Assembly (NCBI GenBank): GCA_050294475.1
Contig: JBNKOE010000008.1
Span: 62,001-126,000 of the forward strand
Reading direction: 5' to 3'
Source of the DNA: Thalassobellus sp050294475
GTDB lineage: Bacteria > Bacteroidota > Bacteroidia > Flavobacteriales > Flavobacteriaceae
Length of the DNA stretch: 64,000 nt
The notes under the pieces are model-generated. The model searched no databases and was not told where the DNA came from. It worked only from the letters and a program-made list of their open reading frames with translations. Position numbers and translations under genes: made by a program. The stretch's first letter is position 1. Each line of letters begins with the position of its first letter. Of the stretch, positions 53,436-63,623 are shown one piece after another.

Positions 53436-53476
53436 TTTTTTTTTTTTTTTTTTTTTTTTTGTTGTTGTTGTTGTTG
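53436..53476. repeat. Homopolymer and triplet repeat: T25 then (GTT)5
   Basis: Twenty-five T in a row are followed by five GTT units. It lies in a non-coding gap. Such a tract is prone to length change during replication and to sequencing error. Confidence 0.9.
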
Positions 53477-53766
53477 ATTCAAAGTGTTCCTCTGCTATCA
53501 ATAAATAAAATACAGTTAAGAATTTGACGGCAAGAGAAATTTTCAGGTTACATTCAGAAGTAAAATGATTTTTATAGAGAGGAAATTTTTGGGTAAGCGG
53601 CTATTACATTAATACGATAATATGTAAAATGAAGAGGTTTTAAGAAACATGTATAATGGCAAGGAAATATCATAATTAAGAAAAGATACATACCTCACAG
53701 TTGAAGTTATTTTAATCCTTGTATACTTCCGTTGAGGTTGTCCATTTTCTAAAGAATCACCTTTTA

Positions 53767-53932
53767 CTATTTTTGATGATTAGAATGTTGAACTTCTTTA
53801 GTTTTTTTGTCATTTATAAAACCTTGAGGATATAAACTTAACTCACTAACCAATTCTTTATTGTTATTTTGTTGATAATTTAAACGAACTGTTTGTTCTT
53901 TAAATTCTGTACTGTAAATACGTTTTTTTCAT
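53767..53932 (-). pseudogene. IS3-family orfA remnant
   Basis: On the minus strand, after ATG 53932 and a run of seven A, the sequence reads KRIYSTEFKEQTVRLNY in a frame one base off from the ATG, which is the usual start of IS3-family orfA helix-turn-helix proteins (the A run should be six). It then continues QQNNNKELVSELSLYPQGF and ends at TAG 53767-53769 after about 50 codons. The rest of orfA and the whole orfB are missing. Confidence 0.7.
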
Positions 53933-54322
53933 GTTTCTAAGATATTTGTTTTATTACAAATGGTCATAAATTTTGTGGATGAGTAAAAGCAATATCTCTT
54001 GATACATTTAGTTACGTTATTGGATACATTTTCAACCTTAAAAAGGTGTTTGGTGTTGTAATTTAGCAATGATTCAATTGACCTGATATGAGCGCTAATG
54101 TGTTTTTTGGTCGTATTTGAAGTGCATTGTGCTACCTGTATTATATATTTAGGTGGTGTGATGTTTAAGATGTTTATCTAAAAGAGCTTGCTGTTTATTT
54201 AGGTTGAAAAAAGTTAAATTTATGCTTCTCTTTTTTGTAAATACTAATGAGGAAAAGAACCAATTCCTTAAATTATTGATTTTGAATACCACAATTAAAC
54301 TTTAACAAAAACTAATTAAACA

Positions 54323-55150
54323 ATGAAAAAAATTACTTTACTTTTTTTAAGCATCGTAGGGATGCTAAATGTTGCAAACGCGCAAGACGTTATGCTTTTT
54401 GATTGGGATACTGTAAATACAGATCATGCTTTTCTAGGATCATGGAATGGTACTTGGCCAGATACAGCATTTGAAAAAATAACTAATCCAGACGCTACAG
54501 GAATCAATACATCGGCTAATGTGGGGCAATACACAGCCAATGGAGGGGCAGATGGGCTAATTCATTCTGAAGCCATAGATGATACTTCTCTTGGAATAGT
54601 TCCTCAATTTGATTTTACAACCACACCTTATCTTTCTCTTAAAGTATGGATAGATAAGCCGGTAAATGTAAGTGTTAAATTAGAAAATCACGGATATTAT
54701 CCAGAATTTAGAACAAAAACCAAAAGTGTGACTACTACCAATCAATGGGTTATGGTTGAATTTGATTGTAGTGACCTTGTGCCAGGGGATGTTCCTGGTT
54801 GGGGAACTTATGATATAGTTGGGGTGATTTTTGATAATGATTTGTCAGGAGGGACTGTAGCAAACGATGTTTATTATTTTGATGATATTAAACTATCTTC
54901 CAGCTCTACTTTATCTACTGAAGATTTTTTTGCTAGTTCTTCTCTGACTAAATGCTACCCAAACCCAGCGTCAGATTATATCTATGTAAAAAATGCTCAA
55001 AAAATATCTATTATAGATTTGAATGGTCGCAAAGTGAAAGAAGCCGTTAATTTGGACAAAGTTGATATCAGTTCTTTGGCAAATGGCATTTATATAGTAA
55101 AATTTGATACTGGAAATGCTACAAAAACCAGCAAATTAATTAAAAATTAG
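54323..55150 (+). CDS. Secreted carbohydrate-binding-like protein with T9SS type A sorting tail
   Basis: The 275-residue product has a signal peptide (MKKITLLFLSIVGMLNVANA), a central beta-rich domain of about 20-195 (WNGTWPDTAFEKI, LSLKVWIDKPVNVSVKLENH, WVMVEFDCSDLVPG, VYYFDDIKLSS) that looks like a jelly-roll carbohydrate-binding module, and a C-terminal T9SS type A domain (CYPNPASDYIYVKN, ISIIDLNGRKVKEA, SSLANGIYIVKFDTG, TSKLIKN). The tail directs export through the type IX system and cell-surface anchoring. It lacks a recognised catalytic domain. It opens the glycosidase cluster, with a terminator right after it. Confidence 0.8.
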   Translation: MKKITLLFLSIVGMLNVANAQDVMLFDWDTVNTDHAFLGSWNGTWPDTAFEKITNPDATGINTSANVGQYTANGGADGLIHSEAIDDTSLGIVPQFDFTTTPYLSLKVWIDKPVNVSVKLENHGYYPEFRTKTKSVTTTNQWVMVEFDCSDLVPGDVPGWGTYDIVGVIFDNDLSGGTVANDVYYFDDIKLSSSSTLSTEDFFASSSLTKCYPNPASDYIYVKNAQKISIIDLNGRKVKEAVNLDKVDISSLANGIYIVKFDTGNATKTSKLIKN

Positions 55151-55162
55151 GAGACAATAAAG

Positions 55163-55192
55163 TCAGATATTTGAATCTTATCTGATTTTTTT
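55163..55192 (+). terminator. Terminator after the secreted protein gene
   Basis: TCAGATA (55163-55169) pairs with TATCTGA (55179-55185), followed by eight T. It separates the secreted-protein gene from the glycosidase genes. Confidence 0.75.
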
Positions 55193-55352
55193 TATCAGAC
55201 ACTTATAAAGACCTTTGAAGCGGGGTGATAGATTAAAAATATATCCTCTAAAATTTAATTACATTGAAGTTTAACCTTACTGTATTTTATACCTATAGGT
55301 AAAATACACCCTAGTTATTATTATGAGAAGACACACCAAGCATTGTAAACCA

Positions 55353-57734
55353 ATGAAGCTATTTATTTTTGGCTGCTTAACACTAGTAACACTTAGTGTC
55401 AAAGCCCAAATCCAAAACACCAATCTTTTAAATGAACCATTAGATGTTAGTAAAGACTTTGAAGATTATAGAAACACTTATTTTCTTGCTGATGAATTAA
55501 CTTCATTTAATTCAGAAACAGGAAGAGGAACTATTAAATATTTACGACATAATTTTCGTACTAGGCAAGCCTTTAATAATATGCTTAGTAAATTAGCTCC
55601 AGTTCCAGCAAATGAGTTTCCTACCACTGAATATGCTAAATCGCCCGAGTTACCTTTTTCTATAGAATTTATTTCTGATAGAACCATCAGAATTAAAATG
55701 TCTTCAGGACCTCAATTCAGAAAAGAAGAACCATCGTTGATGCTTATAAACGGAGCAGCTCCTGATAATAGAAAACTATGGAAATACACTAAAACAGCTA
55801 AGGGACATAAATACACTAGCAGTAAGGGTAGTGTTGTAATCGAGGAAAAGCCTTGGCATGTATCTATTTTTGACGCAGACGGTAAATTGTTAACTAGTAC
55901 ACTACACTTAGATGATGTTGAAAGTACATATACTCCTGTAACTCCTTTTTCATTTGTTAGAAAAGCAGAAGATTATTCGAGAAGTTTTGATGCTGTATTT
56001 TCAATGTCTCCTGAAGAAAAGATTTTTGGCTGTGGAGAATCGTTCACGCAATTTAATAAAAGAGGACAAAAAGTAGTACTGTGGACAGATGATGCCAATG
56101 GCGTACAAAATGAAACCATGTACAAACCCATTCCTTTTTATATGAGTAGTAGAGGTTATGGTGTTTTTATGCATCACTCTTCTCCAATTTCTATTGATTT
56201 TGGAAAATATTTTAATGGAGCCAATTCAATGATGATAGGAGACGACGAAGCCGATTTATTCGTGTTTATTGGTGAGCCAAAAGATATTTTGGACGAATAC
56301 ACCGACCTAACAGGTAAACCAGAAATGCCACCATTATGGTCGTTTGGGTTCTGGATGAGCAGAATTACCTATTTTTCAGAAAAAGAAGGTAGAAATATAG
56401 CTAAAAACCTAAGAAAACATAAAATACCTAGTGATGTGATTCACTTTGATACGGGATGGTTTGAAGTAGATTGGAGAAATAACTATGAGTTCTCTAAGAA
56501 TAGATTTGATAATCCATCTAAAATGATAGCTGATATGAAGGATGACGGTTTCAATGTTTGTTTATGGCAGTTGCCTTATTTCACACCTAAAAATACGTTG
56601 TTCAATGAGATTATAGACAAAGGACTGGCAGTAAAAGACAAAAAAGGTAATATTCCCTATGAAGATGCCACATTAGATTTTACAAATCCTGAGACCATTG
56701 AGTGGTATCAGGGAAAGATTGCATCTCTTTTAAAACTAGGTGTTGGGGTTATAAAAGTAGATTTTGGAGAGGCAGCTCCTGCAGATGGTATTTACCATAA
56801 TGGCAAGACGGGGTTTTATGAGCATAACATTTATCCACTGCGTTACAACAAGGCGGTTGCCGATATAACAAAAGAAGTTACAGGTAATACTATCATTTGG
56901 GCAAGAAGTACTTGGGCAGGTAGTCAACGTTACCCATTGCATTGGGGTGGAGATGCCGCTACAACTAATACAGCTATGGCTGCTACTCTTAGAGGAGGTC
57001 TATCTTTAGGACTTTCAGGCTTTACATTTTGGAGCCATGATGTAGGAGGGTTTGTAACAAAATCACCAGAGGATTTATATAGAAGATGGACTCCTTTCGG
57101 GATGTTAACATCTCATGTTAGAAGCCACGGTGAACCACCAACGGAACCATGGGAATATAGCGAAGAATTTTTAAAGGATTTTAGGGAAGCCGATAATATG
57201 CGTTACCAATTGATGCCGTATATCTATGCACAATCAAAGTATGCTACAGAAAAAGGACTTCCTATGTTAAGAGCCTTGTTTGTTGAATATCCTGATGATC
57301 CAGGAGCTTGGCTTGTAGACGACCAGTACCTTTTTGGTTCGGACATATTGGTAGCTCCTTTATTTGAAAATATTACCGAACGCTCTGTTTATTTACCTGA
57401 AGGAAAATGGATTGATTACCAAACAGGTAAAGTTTACAACAAGGGTTGGAACACTATAAAGGCGGGAGATATCCCAATCATTGCTTTGGTAAGGGATGGT
57501 GCGGTTATTCCACATATTAAATTGGCACAAACTACAAAAGACATGGACTGGAGTTCCATTGAATTAAAAGTTTTTTCGGCTGATGCCAATGAAGCAACTG
57601 GGAAAATTTATTTACCTAATGCCACACAATGGCATGAACTTGTCCTTGAGAAAAAAGACTCAAAATTTGAATTGACAAGTAACCCAACAGGTGACAAGGT
57701 CGCCTTTAAAATAAAATTGATAGAGAATAAATAA
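55353..57734 (+). CDS. GH31 alpha-glycosidase, alpha-xylosidase-like
   Basis: ATG 55353 (MKLFIFGCLTLVTLSVKAQ) is chosen over 55323 because it gives a clean signal peptide; the upstream one adds 10 basic residues. The 793-residue enzyme follows the YicI pattern: HFDTGWFEVDWRNNYEF, catalytic nucleophile in IKVDFGEAAP (Asp480 in the longer numbering) and acid/base Asp544 in LHWGGDAATTNT, then GLSGFTFWSHDVGGF. KVDFGE matches the KTDFGE of alpha-xylosidase YicI better than the alpha-glucosidase signature, so alpha-xylosidase is the best guess. First gene of the glycosidase run. Confidence 0.85.
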   Translation: MKLFIFGCLTLVTLSVKAQIQNTNLLNEPLDVSKDFEDYRNTYFLADELTSFNSETGRGTIKYLRHNFRTRQAFNNMLSKLAPVPANEFPTTEYAKSPELPFSIEFISDRTIRIKMSSGPQFRKEEPSLMLINGAAPDNRKLWKYTKTAKGHKYTSSKGSVVIEEKPWHVSIFDADGKLLTSTLHLDDVESTYTPVTPFSFVRKAEDYSRSFDAVFSMSPEEKIFGCGESFTQFNKRGQKVVLWTDDANGVQNETMYKPIPFYMSSRGYGVFMHHSSPISIDFGKYFNGANSMMIGDDEADLFVFIGEPKDILDEYTDLTGKPEMPPLWSFGFWMSRITYFSEKEGRNIAKNLRKHKIPSDVIHFDTGWFEVDWRNNYEFSKNRFDNPSKMIADMKDDGFNVCLWQLPYFTPKNTLFNEIIDKGLAVKDKKGNIPYEDATLDFTNPETIEWYQGKIASLLKLGVGVIKVDFGEAAPADGIYHNGKTGFYEHNIYPLRYNKAVADITKEVTGNTIIWARSTWAGSQRYPLHWGGDAATTNTAMAATLRGGLSLGLSGFTFWSHDVGGFVTKSPEDLYRRWTPFGMLTSHVRSHGEPPTEPWEYSEEFLKDFREADNMRYQLMPYIYAQSKYATEKGLPMLRALFVEYPDDPGAWLVDDQYLFGSDILVAPLFENITERSVYLPEGKWIDYQTGKVYNKGWNTIKAGDIPIIALVRDGAVIPHIKLAQTTKDMDWSSIELKVFSADANEATGKIYLPNATQWHELVLEKKDSKFELTSNPTGDKVAFKIKLIENK

Positions 57735-57765
57735 TAGAGTATAGTTAGTTTTAGTAATTAGTCTT

Positions 57766-57793
57766 AGGCTGGGGGGATTTTTCTCCCCAGCTT
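57766..57793 (+). terminator. GC-rich hairpin between the GH31 and GH97 genes
   Basis: GCTGGGG pairs with CCCCAGC, extended by A-T and G-T pairs, with an irregular loop. It is by far the most GC-rich element nearby and has only short T runs after it, so it may be a partial terminator or an mRNA-stabilising structure inside the cluster. Confidence 0.5.
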
Positions 57794-57820
57794 AATTTAT
57801 TAAATTTTTAAAAAAAGAGT

Positions 57821-59830
57821 ATGTTAAAAAAGTTGATTGTCCCAGTTTTGTCCCTAATTATAGCAACAGGGTGTGCTAAAGTGGAAAAAGAGAATAGTTA
57901 TGAAATCAGTTCCCCAGATGGGAAAAACAAAATTAAGTTCGAGTTAATTGAAAGTAAACCTAAGTACGCTGTTTATCATGATACAATTGAAGTCTTGACA
58001 CCTTCAGATATGGGGTTTTTGTTAAAGAACAATGAAGATTTCAGTACAAATTTTGAAATAACTAATGTAGAGAATTCTTCTTTTGATGAGACCTGGGAAC
58101 AGGTTTGGGGAGAAAAGAAAGATATTCGTAATAATTACAATCAGTTAGCAGTACATCTACAGCAAAAGGATGGAAATAAGCGTAAGCTTGAAATCCAGTT
58201 TAGAGCATTTAATGACGGGATTGCCTTTAGATATGTTTATCCAAAACAAGAATCAAAGGATAGTATTTTCATTATGGATGAAAAAACGACCTTTAATCTA
58301 AAAGAAGATGGTCAAGCATGGTGGATACCAGCATACAGAGAGAATCGATATGAATATTTATATGAAAAATCTCCAGTAAGTACATTAGATACCGTACATA
58401 CGCCATTAACAATAGAGAGTAAAAGTGGGTTAAAATTAAGTTTTCACGAAGCGAATTTAATCGATTTTGCTAGTATGACCTTAGTTAATACTGAAGGAAC
58501 CAAATTAAAGTCAGATTTAGTGCCATGGGCAGATGGTGTAAAGGTTAAGTCAAAAGATACATTTACATCTTCGTGGAGAACACTTCAAATAGGCGAAAAT
58601 GCTGGTGATTTGATAGATTCGTATATGGTTTTAAACTTGAATGAGCCAAACAAATTAGGAAACCCTTCTTATGTAAAACCTTATAAGTATTTCGGAATTT
58701 GGTGGGGTATGCATATTGGAAAATATACATTCTGGGAAGGTGACAGACAAGGAGCGACCACAAAACATGCTGAAGAGTATATTGATTTCACTTCTAAAGA
58801 AGGTTTCCACCATTTATTAATAGAAGGATGGAATAAAGGATGGACAACAGCGTGGTACGAAAACCGAATGCATGAATTTAGCTTTACAAAATGTGCAGAT
58901 AATTTTGATATACATAAAGTAGTAGAATATGGTAAAGAAAAAGATGTTGAATTAATCGGATACCACGAAACAGGTTCAAACCTTATCAATTATATGAAAC
59001 AAATTGATGAAGGTTTTGCCTTATATAAAAGCTTAGGGATTCATACCGTTAAAATAGGACATGTGGGATCTAAACTAAATATGAAGGAATGGCATCACGG
59101 TCAGTTTGGGGTAAACTATTTTAGATATGTTTTAGAAAAAGCAGCAGAATATGATTTGGCTGTGTTTTATCATGAATCTATAAAAGATACAGGAGAACGA
59201 AGAACATATCCAAATATGTTGGCTAGAGAAGCAGCCCGTGGTCAGGAGTACAATGCTTGGAGTGAAGGAAATCCACCAAGCCATGTGGTTATTTTACCTT
59301 TTACAAGAATGTTGTCGGGACCTATGGAATATACTCCTGGTGTTTTAGATGTTGAAATTAAAAAAGGGTTTAATGGAAGAAGAATTCATGGTACTACAGC
59401 CCAACAGTTAGCTATGTATGTAGTATTTTATTCTCCTATTCAGATGATGGCTGACCTTCCTGAAAATTATATTGGAAGACCAGAATTTCAATTTATAAAA
59501 GAGGCACCAACAGATTGGGAGGACACAAAAATATTAAATGGTGAAATAGGCGAATATATTACCACAGTAAGAAAAGATTTAAATAGTGACGATTGGTATT
59601 TAGGAAGTATGACCAATGAAAAAAGTAGAGATATTTCGGTTTCACTATCATTTTTAGAACCAAATGCTGTTTATGAAGCAGAAATTTATCAGGATGCAGA
59701 AGGAACAGACGAAATGCATAATCCTGAGGCAGTAACAATTTCTAAACAAACAGTAAAAGCTTCAGACGTTTTACAATTGCACTTAGGCGGATCTGGAGGA
59801 ACAGCCATTCGTTTTAAGAAAGGGAGTTAG
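57821..59830 (+). CDS. GH97 glycosidase of the inverting SusB type, lipoprotein
   Basis: The 669-residue protein has a lipoprotein signal (IATGC, Cys17-18) and the GH97 layout: N-terminal beta-supersandwich, TIM barrel and C-terminal beta domain. Glu383 in GYHETGSN and Glu452 in FYHESIKDTGERRTYPN are 69 residues apart, the same spacing as the catalytic-base glutamates Glu439 and Glu508 of SusB. This favours an inverting alpha-glucosidase type over the retaining alpha-galactosidase branch, which uses an aspartate. Other family landmarks are ILPFTRMLSGPMEYTPG and YVVFYSPIQMMADLPENY. Confidence 0.88.
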   Translation: MLKKLIVPVLSLIIATGCAKVEKENSYEISSPDGKNKIKFELIESKPKYAVYHDTIEVLTPSDMGFLLKNNEDFSTNFEITNVENSSFDETWEQVWGEKKDIRNNYNQLAVHLQQKDGNKRKLEIQFRAFNDGIAFRYVYPKQESKDSIFIMDEKTTFNLKEDGQAWWIPAYRENRYEYLYEKSPVSTLDTVHTPLTIESKSGLKLSFHEANLIDFASMTLVNTEGTKLKSDLVPWADGVKVKSKDTFTSSWRTLQIGENAGDLIDSYMVLNLNEPNKLGNPSYVKPYKYFGIWWGMHIGKYTFWEGDRQGATTKHAEEYIDFTSKEGFHHLLIEGWNKGWTTAWYENRMHEFSFTKCADNFDIHKVVEYGKEKDVELIGYHETGSNLINYMKQIDEGFALYKSLGIHTVKIGHVGSKLNMKEWHHGQFGVNYFRYVLEKAAEYDLAVFYHESIKDTGERRTYPNMLAREAARGQEYNAWSEGNPPSHVVILPFTRMLSGPMEYTPGVLDVEIKKGFNGRRIHGTTAQQLAMYVVFYSPIQMMADLPENYIGRPEFQFIKEAPTDWEDTKILNGEIGEYITTVRKDLNSDDWYLGSMTNEKSRDISVSLSFLEPNAVYEAEIYQDAEGTDEMHNPEAVTISKQTVKASDVLQLHLGGSGGTAIRFKKGS

Positions 59831-59848
59831 TTGATGAGATAACACTCC

Positions 59849-62002
59849 ATGAAGACTAGATTTAGTTACATATTATTTTTGATAACCGTCGCAAATTCAT
59901 TTGGTCAAAAGCCTGAATACTTATTTCAAAATTCAGAGTTACCAGTTGAAGAGCGTATAACCAATCTGCTTTCAGTTATGACTTTAAACGAAAAAGTCAA
60001 AGCGTTAAGTACAAATCCCAGTATTCCAAGATTAGGAGTAAAAGGTACGGGACATGTAGAAGGATTGCATGGATTGGCTTTAGGTGGTCCAGGTGAATGG
60101 GGTGGAAAAAACAAAGAACCCTTACCAACCACTACCTTTCCACAAGCTTATGGATTAGGCGAAACTTGGGATGTTGATCTGTTGCAAAAAGTAGCTCAGG
60201 TTGAAGGTTATGAGGCGCGTTATGCATTTCAAAAATATAACAGGGGAGGACTGGTAGTACGAGCTCCTAATGCCGATTTGGCAAGGGATCCAAGATGGGG
60301 ACGAACCGAGGAAAGCTATGGTGAGGATGCCTTCTTTAATGGGACTATGGTAACCGCATTTATAAGAGGGCTTCAAGGAAATGATAAAGATGACTGGCAA
60401 ACGGCTTCATTAATGAAACATTTTTTAGCGAACAGTAATGAGGATGGACGATCTCACACGTCATCAGATTTTAGTGAACGCTTATGGCGAGAATATTATG
60501 CATTGCCTTTTAAAATGGGTGTCATCCAAGGAGGATCAAGAGCTTATATGGCGGCCTATAATAAAGTTAATGGTATACCTGCTATGGTGCATCCTATGCT
60601 AAAAATAACTCAAAAAGAATGGGGGCAAAACGGCATCATTTGCACCGATGGTGGCGCTTATAGGCTTTTAATGACGGATCATAAATATTATGATGATAAG
60701 TATATAGCTGCCTCAGCAATTATTAAAGCTGGTATCAATCAGTTTTTGGATAATTATCCAGAAGGGGTTTATGGTGCTATTTCAAACGGATATCTTGATG
60801 AAACTGATTTAGATAATGTTTTAAGAGGTGTTTATAGGGTTATGTTTAAATTAGGTTTGATGGATTCTGATACCAAGAATCCATATAGCCAAATAGGGAA
60901 AACAGAAACCGTAGATCCTTGGTTAACCCAAAAGCATAAGGACTTAGCGCTTTTAGCAACACAGAAATCTATTGTCTTATTAAAAAACGAAGCAAATACA
61001 CTTCCGCTTCAAAAGGAAAAACTTAAAACCATTGCTGTGATTGGAAACAATGCCAATGGTGTTTTTTTAGATTGGTATAGTGGTACACCGCCTTATACAG
61101 TTACCGCATTGGAAGGGATAAAAAATGAGCTAGGCGACAACATAGAAATATTATTTACACCAAATAATACAGATGGGTTGGCAGTAGAATACGCAAAAAA
61201 GGCAGATGTAGCTATTGTATTGGTGGGCAATCATCCTACATGTGATGCAGAGTGGGCTAAGTGTCCAAAACCAAGTAATGGAAAAGAGGCCGTGGATAGA
61301 CAATCGCTAACTTTGGAAGAAGAAGATTTAATCAAGCTTGTGTATCAAGCAAACCCTAAAACGGTAGTTGGCTTAATAAGTAGTTTTCCTTATGCTATCA
61401 ATTGGACACAGGAACATGTTCCTGCCATTATACATATGACACACAATAGCCAAGAATTGGGAAATGCCTTTGCTGATGTTTTGTTTGGTGATTATAATCC
61501 GGCTGGTAGATTGACTCAGACCTGGGTAAAATCAATTACAGACTTGCCAGATTTTCTAGATTACGACATCACCAAGGGCAGAACCTATATGTATTCAATT
61601 AAAGAACCACTTTATGCTTTTGGACATGGATTGAGCTACACAACGTTTAACTATTCAAACTTAAAAACAGATAAAAATGTTTTGAAAGACAACGATAGTA
61701 TTACTGTTAGTTTTAATATAAAAAATACAGGCAAGAGAAATGGTGAAGAAGTGGTACAATTATATATAAAACACCTTAATTCTAAAAAACAAAGACCAAT
61801 AAAAGAATTGAAGTCTTTTAAAAGGCTATTTATAAATGCTGGTGAAACCAAAATGGTTTCACTGATTTTAAAGGCCAAGGATTTAGAATACTGGAACACC
61901 AATAAGCAACAGTTTCAGCTTGAACAAGACCAAATTGAATTACAAGTTGGGGGAGCTTCAGATAAAATCCTACTGACAAAGAAGATAACTATTAGAAAAT
62001 AA
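59849..62002 (+). CDS. GH3 beta-glycosidase, secreted
   Basis: The 717-residue enzyme has a signal peptide (VANSFGQ) and the GH3 domains: N-terminal barrel with RAPNADLARDPRWGRTEESYGED, the substrate-binding Lys190-His191 in MKHF, nucleophile Asp267 in IICTDGGAYRLLM, then a C-terminal alpha/beta domain and fibronectin III-like tail (LYIKHLNSKKQRPIKELKSF). Beta-glucosidase and beta-xylosidase activities both occur in this branch, so the substrate is not assigned. The start lies 18 bases after the GH97 stop, so they are in one operon. Confidence 0.88.
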   Translation: MKTRFSYILFLITVANSFGQKPEYLFQNSELPVEERITNLLSVMTLNEKVKALSTNPSIPRLGVKGTGHVEGLHGLALGGPGEWGGKNKEPLPTTTFPQAYGLGETWDVDLLQKVAQVEGYEARYAFQKYNRGGLVVRAPNADLARDPRWGRTEESYGEDAFFNGTMVTAFIRGLQGNDKDDWQTASLMKHFLANSNEDGRSHTSSDFSERLWREYYALPFKMGVIQGGSRAYMAAYNKVNGIPAMVHPMLKITQKEWGQNGIICTDGGAYRLLMTDHKYYDDKYIAASAIIKAGINQFLDNYPEGVYGAISNGYLDETDLDNVLRGVYRVMFKLGLMDSDTKNPYSQIGKTETVDPWLTQKHKDLALLATQKSIVLLKNEANTLPLQKEKLKTIAVIGNNANGVFLDWYSGTPPYTVTALEGIKNELGDNIEILFTPNNTDGLAVEYAKKADVAIVLVGNHPTCDAEWAKCPKPSNGKEAVDRQSLTLEEEDLIKLVYQANPKTVVGLISSFPYAINWTQEHVPAIIHMTHNSQELGNAFADVLFGDYNPAGRLTQTWVKSITDLPDFLDYDITKGRTYMYSIKEPLYAFGHGLSYTTFNYSNLKTDKNVLKDNDSITVSFNIKNTGKRNGEEVVQLYIKHLNSKKQRPIKELKSFKRLFINAGETKMVSLILKAKDLEYWNTNKQQFQLEQDQIELQVGGASDKILLTKKITIRK

Positions 62003-62007
62003 AAACA

Positions 62008-63600
62008 ATGAAAATAAAAATTTTAACACTTTTTGTATTTGTATGCTTAATAAATATTAAGTCTTTCGGACAAAACAAGCATTCAAAAAAAGCATCAACT
62101 ACTAATCGCATTATAAAAGTAGATTGCAATAATGAAGAGGGACCATTAAACACCATGTTTAAAGAATGTATAGGTGCAGGTAGAGCTAATGAAGGTTTGC
62201 GAGCCGATTGGCAACAACAATTGGTTTTGGCAAAAAAAGACTGTGATTTTAAATACATTAGAATGCATGGTTTGTTAACTGATGATATGGCCGTTTATTC
62301 AGAGGATAAAAATGGGAATCCAATATATAGCTATCAATATATTGATGCGTTATACGATTTTTTATTAAGTATTGATGTAAAACCATTTGTAGAGTTAGGA
62401 TTTATGCCTTCAAGATTAGCTAGTGGAGATCGAACTGTTTTTTGGTGGCGAGGGAATGTAACACCTCCAAAAGATTATAATAAATGGGGAGATTTAATTA
62501 AAAATTTAGCACAGCATTTTACAGAGCGTTATGGAGAAGAGGAGGTTAAAACTTGGTATTTCGAAGTTTGGAATGAACCTAATTTAAGTCCAGGTTTTTG
62601 GACAGGTACACAAGCCGAGTATTTTAAATTATATGAGTATGCTGCTAGAGCTGTAAAAAGTGTGAATCCAGCATATAAAGTTGGTGGACCAGCTACAGCT
62701 GGAGCAGGTTGGGTGCCTGAAACTATTGAGTTTTGTGGTGAAAACAATGTACCAATAGATTTTATTTCTACACATTCTTATGGAGTTGAGCAAGGGTTTT
62801 TAGATGAATTTGGTGGGTCTGGAACTGTTTTGAGTGATGATGAGTTTAGTGTGAGCAAGGACGTGATAAAATCTCGTAAACAAATTTCATCTTCAGATAA
62901 ACCTAATTTAGAATTACATTACACGGAGTGGAGCTCGTCTTATACACCAGCAGATCCTTTTCATGATAGCTATCACTCTGCGGCTTTTATTCTTCAGAAA
63001 TTAAAACAAATAGGAGATGCTGCAAACTCTATGTCGTATTGGGTTTTTACTGATATTTTTGAAGAACCAGGACCAAGATTTAAGCCATTTCATGGAGGGT
63101 TTGGGTTAATGAATACACAAGGAATAAAAAAAGCTGCTTATTTCTCGTATGATTTTTTAAATAAATTGGGAACTACAGAACTTCAAAATTCTGACACTTC
63201 TTCTTGGACTACTAAAAGTGCAAATGGAAATGTACAGGTTTTGTTTTGGGATTTTAGTTACACCTTACCAGATAATACAAATAATCAGCAATATTATTTA
63301 AAAGATTTACCATCAAAGCCAAAAGGAAGTGTAAAAGTTGAATTGACAGGGCTAGAAAAGGGTACTTATTATTTAGAGGTATACAAAGTAGGTTACAAGG
63401 TAAATGATGCTTATACAGATTACTTAGCTATGGGTAGCCCTAGCCAATTAACAAAGCAACAGGTTGAAACCCTTAAGAAGTGGAATAATGGTTCTCCAAT
63501 TGCAACACAGAAAATTGAAATAGATTCGGAAGGGAATTACTCCAAAAATTTTGAGATAAACGAAAATGACGTTTTTCTATTGAACTTAATCAAACAATAA
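62008..63600 (+). CDS. GH39 beta-xylosidase-like enzyme
   Basis: The 530-residue protein has a signal peptide (LINIKSFG) and the GH39 barrel: acid/base Glu190 in WYFEVWNEPNLSPGFW and nucleophile Glu307 in ELHYTEWSSSY, with GGPATAGAGWVPE between them. GH39 enzymes are mostly beta-xylosidases, and some act on algal polysaccharides. It starts 5 bases after the GH3 stop, so the two are closely coupled. Substrate unproven. Confidence 0.85.
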   Translation: MKIKILTLFVFVCLINIKSFGQNKHSKKASTTNRIIKVDCNNEEGPLNTMFKECIGAGRANEGLRADWQQQLVLAKKDCDFKYIRMHGLLTDDMAVYSEDKNGNPIYSYQYIDALYDFLLSIDVKPFVELGFMPSRLASGDRTVFWWRGNVTPPKDYNKWGDLIKNLAQHFTERYGEEEVKTWYFEVWNEPNLSPGFWTGTQAEYFKLYEYAARAVKSVNPAYKVGGPATAGAGWVPETIEFCGENNVPIDFISTHSYGVEQGFLDEFGGSGTVLSDDEFSVSKDVIKSRKQISSSDKPNLELHYTEWSSSYTPADPFHDSYHSAAFILQKLKQIGDAANSMSYWVFTDIFEEPGPRFKPFHGGFGLMNTQGIKKAAYFSYDFLNKLGTTELQNSDTSSWTTKSANGNVQVLFWDFSYTLPDNTNNQQYYLKDLPSKPKGSVKVELTGLEKGTYYLEVYKVGYKVNDAYTDYLAMGSPSQLTKQQVETLKKWNNGSPIATQKIEIDSEGNYSKNFEINENDVFLLNLIKQ

Positions 63601-63623
63601 TATAAATTAAAAGAATAAAATAG

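Larger units (their letters stand above)
53022..54322. other. 1.3-kb gene-poor region between fucose operon and glycosidase cluster
   Basis: No intact gene. Contents from left to right: an operator-like site (53141-53150), an inverted repeat ATGCTAT/ATAGCAT (53384-53418), the T25 tract with GTT repeats (53436-53476), and an IS3 orfA remnant on the minus strand (53767-53932). The last 390 bases before 54323 are AT-rich and presumably hold the promoter of the secreted-protein gene; nothing more specific could be seen. Confidence 0.6.
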
